Shown here: positions 61,901 to 64,000 of the stretch, piece by piece
Layout: each line of letters opens with the position of its first letter
Numbering within the stretch: position 1 is the first letter of the stretch
Assembly (NCBI GenBank): GCA_949128115.1
Contig: OX421965.1
Coordinates: 57,468,012 to 57,532,011 of the forward strand
Origin: Anaspis maculata
Lineage: Eukaryota; Arthropoda; Insecta; Coleoptera; Scraptiidae
Reading direction: 5' to 3'
Length of the DNA: 64,000 nucleotides
The notes under the pieces: generated by a model
The model's input: only the letters and a program-made list of their open reading frames with translations
What the model was told of the DNA's origin: nothing
The model's database searches: none
Program-made: the position numbers and the translations under genes

Positions 61901-63028
61901 AGCGTTAAACAGCAACTTTTGAAACATTTCAATTTTTTTGCAATCGCGCTGCTGAACTAATTATTTTTTGTGCCTATTCCCATCCGCAGACAATCAACAT
62001 TATTTTGCAAGAAACCCGATACCGCCACGACTTTTCGTTTTAAGAGTTCAACTACAAGACGGACGGACGGACGGATGGACGGACTTCAAAGCGCGGCTAA
62101 TAGTGGATTTTCTACGAAAAATGCGCTAAAAACACAAAACATAGGTCTATCGATTCTGTGGAAGAGGCCATTGTTGGTGTGAGAGCGTTATTTAATGCAG
62201 TTTTTTTTCGCGGGTTTTTTTGCTCTTTTTTTAGTAGGGATACCGTGTCAAAATACCGCTTGACCCTCCAATGCCAGCTTCTAACCATATCGTTTCCATT
62301 TAGTCTAGCCATACTGATTGAATTCTAAAAGTGCAACGTGCAATAAAAATAAATGGAATGATGGCTACGTTTACACCGGTGAACTAAAACTGGACTGACC
62401 CAAGCACTGACCCGAATTCCACCTAAAGTAATTCTTTTCTTCCAGCGTTTTCACCGGCAGACTAACGCGGCCGACCTATTTTAAAATATGAACTTAAGCA
62501 AAATAAATCTAAAAACTAAATTCACTTCAGTCCACGGCTAATCGGAGACCTGACCCAAGCTACTTGGTCCTAATTTGGTCCTTGTCTGCGATCGTTTACA
62601 CCACGTGGACTAAATTTATTTGGGTCGAATTTAGTGCTTAGGTCGCGGACCAAAGCCACGGTGTAAACGTAGCCAATGACTTGAACGTGAATGAGGCCCG
62701 TATGAGTACCTTTCAAATTCACTATACTCACTGTATATACTGCCCGGCTCTTTGAGTTTGTAACGTTCGGAATATTTCCTGCACGTCCTTATTTCTGTTC
62801 CTGGTGTGGTAACCCCGCCACATTTTCTGAATAAACACGGCCGCCTGTTCGACTTTATCTTCGGCGCTGCTGCTGCTGGTAATCTCGGAGTCTTTCTGCA
62901 AGCGTTTTTCTTCCGCCCTCATTTGGATCATTTGCAACTTCGACGCGCACATTTCCATCTCGTCGTCGCTGCTCTTCGGCGATTTTCTCAGTATCGAAGC
63001 TTTATTGCAGTTTTCTTGTTGGTGTTTA
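58986..63028 (-). CDS. IQ-motif coiled-coil protein, last four exons (possibly CEP97)
   Basis: Four exons can be joined in frame: 62732-63028, 61133-61412, 60811-60945 and 58986-59276 (stop). Donors are GTGAGT, GTAATG and GTGAGC. The first visible exon encodes an acidic coiled segment and an IQ motif, AAVFIQKMWRGYHTRNRNKD, which binds calmodulin-type light chains. Then come long coiled-coil helices (ALESERKIQMLQTEAISALW, SVLQNQIQQLQSSMQDIVKV) and an unstructured tail ending NSSVSTET. IQ plus coiled coil order and length suggest the C-terminal half of CEP97 (LRRIQ2), a centriole protein that works with CP110 to suppress cilium assembly, but I see no LRR part; it would lie beyond the right edge. 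The acceptor of the second exon (61413) is weak. About 333 codons are visible. The product is incomplete at the N-terminus. Confidence 0.6.
59277..60810 (-). other. Intron of the IQ-motif gene
   Basis: It contains a hairpin-like element around 59650-59810 (TTCCACCAAACTTTTATC pairing with AAAATTTTGGTGGTGGAA) and a palindrome at 60463-60605 with CGGCCAGAATCACGGATCAT. The palindrome shares the CCGAAAGAAAGCGGCTGA block with the 637-bp TIR elements. No exon seen. Confidence 0.6.
61413..62731 (-). other. Intron of the IQ-motif gene
   Basis: It holds a tandem pair of about 190-bp units (CATTTCGTTCGCTGG near 61648, CATATTTCGTTCGCTGG near 61826), a GGAC run at about 62060-62085 and a 62350-62690 stretch whose ends (TGGCTACGTTTACACCG / CGGTGTAAACGTAGCCA) form an inverted-repeat element of about 320 bp. 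Confidence 0.6.
62362..62674. mobile_element. Inverted-repeat element, about 310 bp
   Basis: The terminal arms GGCTACGTTTACACCG and CGGTGTAAACGTAGCC are exact. Internal blocks such as ACTTAAGCAAAATAAATC and GTCCACGGCTAA are not clearly paired. No coding content. Confidence 0.6.
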
Positions 63029-63055
63029 CTAGCGAAAATACAAAACAAACTCATA

Positions 63056-63920
63056 TACCGTGTGTTTTTTTAAAACTGCACCAGCCCATAACTTTCTTTC
63101 TATGGGATAGATAGATTTGAAATGTTTATGGGGTATTTGAGAGCACTTTTGCTATTTTTGCGTTGATCACGAAGCAACACTCACTTCCGGAAGTAACCGG
63201 AAGTGACATCAACTTTTGATTTTCAAATAGAACACCTGTATATATTTTTTTATATCCGGATAGAGATTTTTTCTTGACACAGTGGTGGTCTTGAAAATTC
63301 TCGATGATGAAAAATGACGATTTTATAGCGGACTGAATATAACTGAATTATTATTACCGTTATTACCAAAGGTGGCTGCGACCACAAATAAAAATCTGAA
63401 GTTAGAAGTTTGTCAATTGTTTATGTCAAAAAGCGTTGCTGGGTTGAAATCGACACAAATAATTAACAAAATTCCAACTTCAGATTTTTATTTTTGGTCA
63501 CAGCCACCTCGGTAATAATAATTACAATTTAATGGATTTAATAATAATCGATTTCAACCGGCAACGCTTCTCAACATGAACAGCTGTCTAACTTCAGGTT
63601 TTTATTTGTGGTCGCAGCCACCTTTGGTACTAATAATTTACTTAATTTCAATTCGCTATAAAATCGTCATTTTTCATAATAGAAAATTTTCAAAACCATC
63701 ACTGTGTTGATAAAAAAAATCTCTATCCAAATATCGAAAAATTTACAGGGTGTTCCGTTTGAAAATCAAAAATTGATGTCACTTCCGGAAATGAGGGTCA
63801 GCTTCATGATGAATGCAAAAAATAGCAAAAGTATTCCTAAATATGCCATGAAAATTTCAAATCAATATATCCCATGGGTAAAAGTTATGGGCTGGTGCGG
63901 TTTTCGAAAAACACACTGTA
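63056..63920. mobile_element. 865-bp palindromic foldback element
   Basis: The ends TACCGTGTGTTTTTTTAAAA and TACAGTGTGTTTTTCGAAAA pair. The arms continue through CCGCACCAGCCCATAAC-type sequence, a CACTTCCGG block and AATCAAAAG. The centre holds a second inverted pair around GGTGGCTGCGACCAC (63371) and GTGGTCGCAGCCACC (63610). The rest to 64000 shows nothing recognisable. Confidence 0.75.
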
Positions 63921-64000
63921 TGTGTCGGCCAAGAGCCCCTAGTCTCAGAACAGGCTCCGACATCACCCGGCCACCCGTCGAAGAATAAACTGCACGGGCT

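Overview
This is a window of animal nuclear DNA, most likely from an insect. Genes are interrupted by GT-AG introns, some only 56-64 bp and others 9-36 kb. There are AATAAA signals, tRNA-derived SINEs, mariner-, hAT- and Mutator-like terminal repeats, and a gypsy-like LTR element. I cannot name the species from sequence alone.

Four host genes are visible. (1) The catalytic subunit of mitochondrial DNA polymerase gamma lies on the minus strand as two exons (18885-20251 and 8887-9980). They are separated by an 8.9-kb intron and splice in frame into a 3'-5' exonuclease domain, the linker and the start of the polymerase domain. The rest of the polymerase lies beyond the left edge. (2) A cyclophilin-40 (PPID) gene on the plus strand begins 618 bp away, head-to-head with POLG. 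It has five exons (20870-20957, 21022-21159, 57332-57438, 57495-57683, 57904-58497) that join exactly into a 371-aa protein, and its second intron is 36.2 kb. (3) An unrecognised two-exon, 392-aa cysteine-rich protein is nested antisense in that intron (30962-32202). (4) The last four exons of an IQ-motif/coiled-coil protein, possibly CEP97, converge on PPID tail-to-tail (58986-63028, minus strand).

Most of the remaining DNA is mobile. The dominant object is one 21.9-kb foldback transposon (35084-56945) inside the PPID intron. It has 19-bp ends aligned without gaps, a perfect 9-bp target duplication and inverted arms made of a 147-bp tandem repeat: about 20 copies on the left and about 86 on the right. 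Its loop received a very young LTR retrotransposon (40502-44062) that carries gag only, with 1211-bp LTRs in which I found one difference.

Elsewhere, the POLG introns, the PPID intron and the CEP97-like locus hold at least nine long palindromic elements ending in TACAGGGTG-like termini (0.7-2.1 kb). Some are nested inside one another. There are also two inverted copies of a 637-bp TIR element, an hAT-like element with an 8-bp target duplication, a TIR element carrying a non-LTR retrotransposon fragment, short hairpin MITEs, and a SINE with an 11-bp target duplication.

In function, the recognisable genes cover mitochondrial DNA replication (POLG), Hsp90 co-chaperone/prolyl isomerase activity (PPID) and probably centriole/cilium control (CEP97-like). 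They are linked by position, not by a common pathway. All splice calls are by eye from frame, consensus and homology; none is backed by transcripts.
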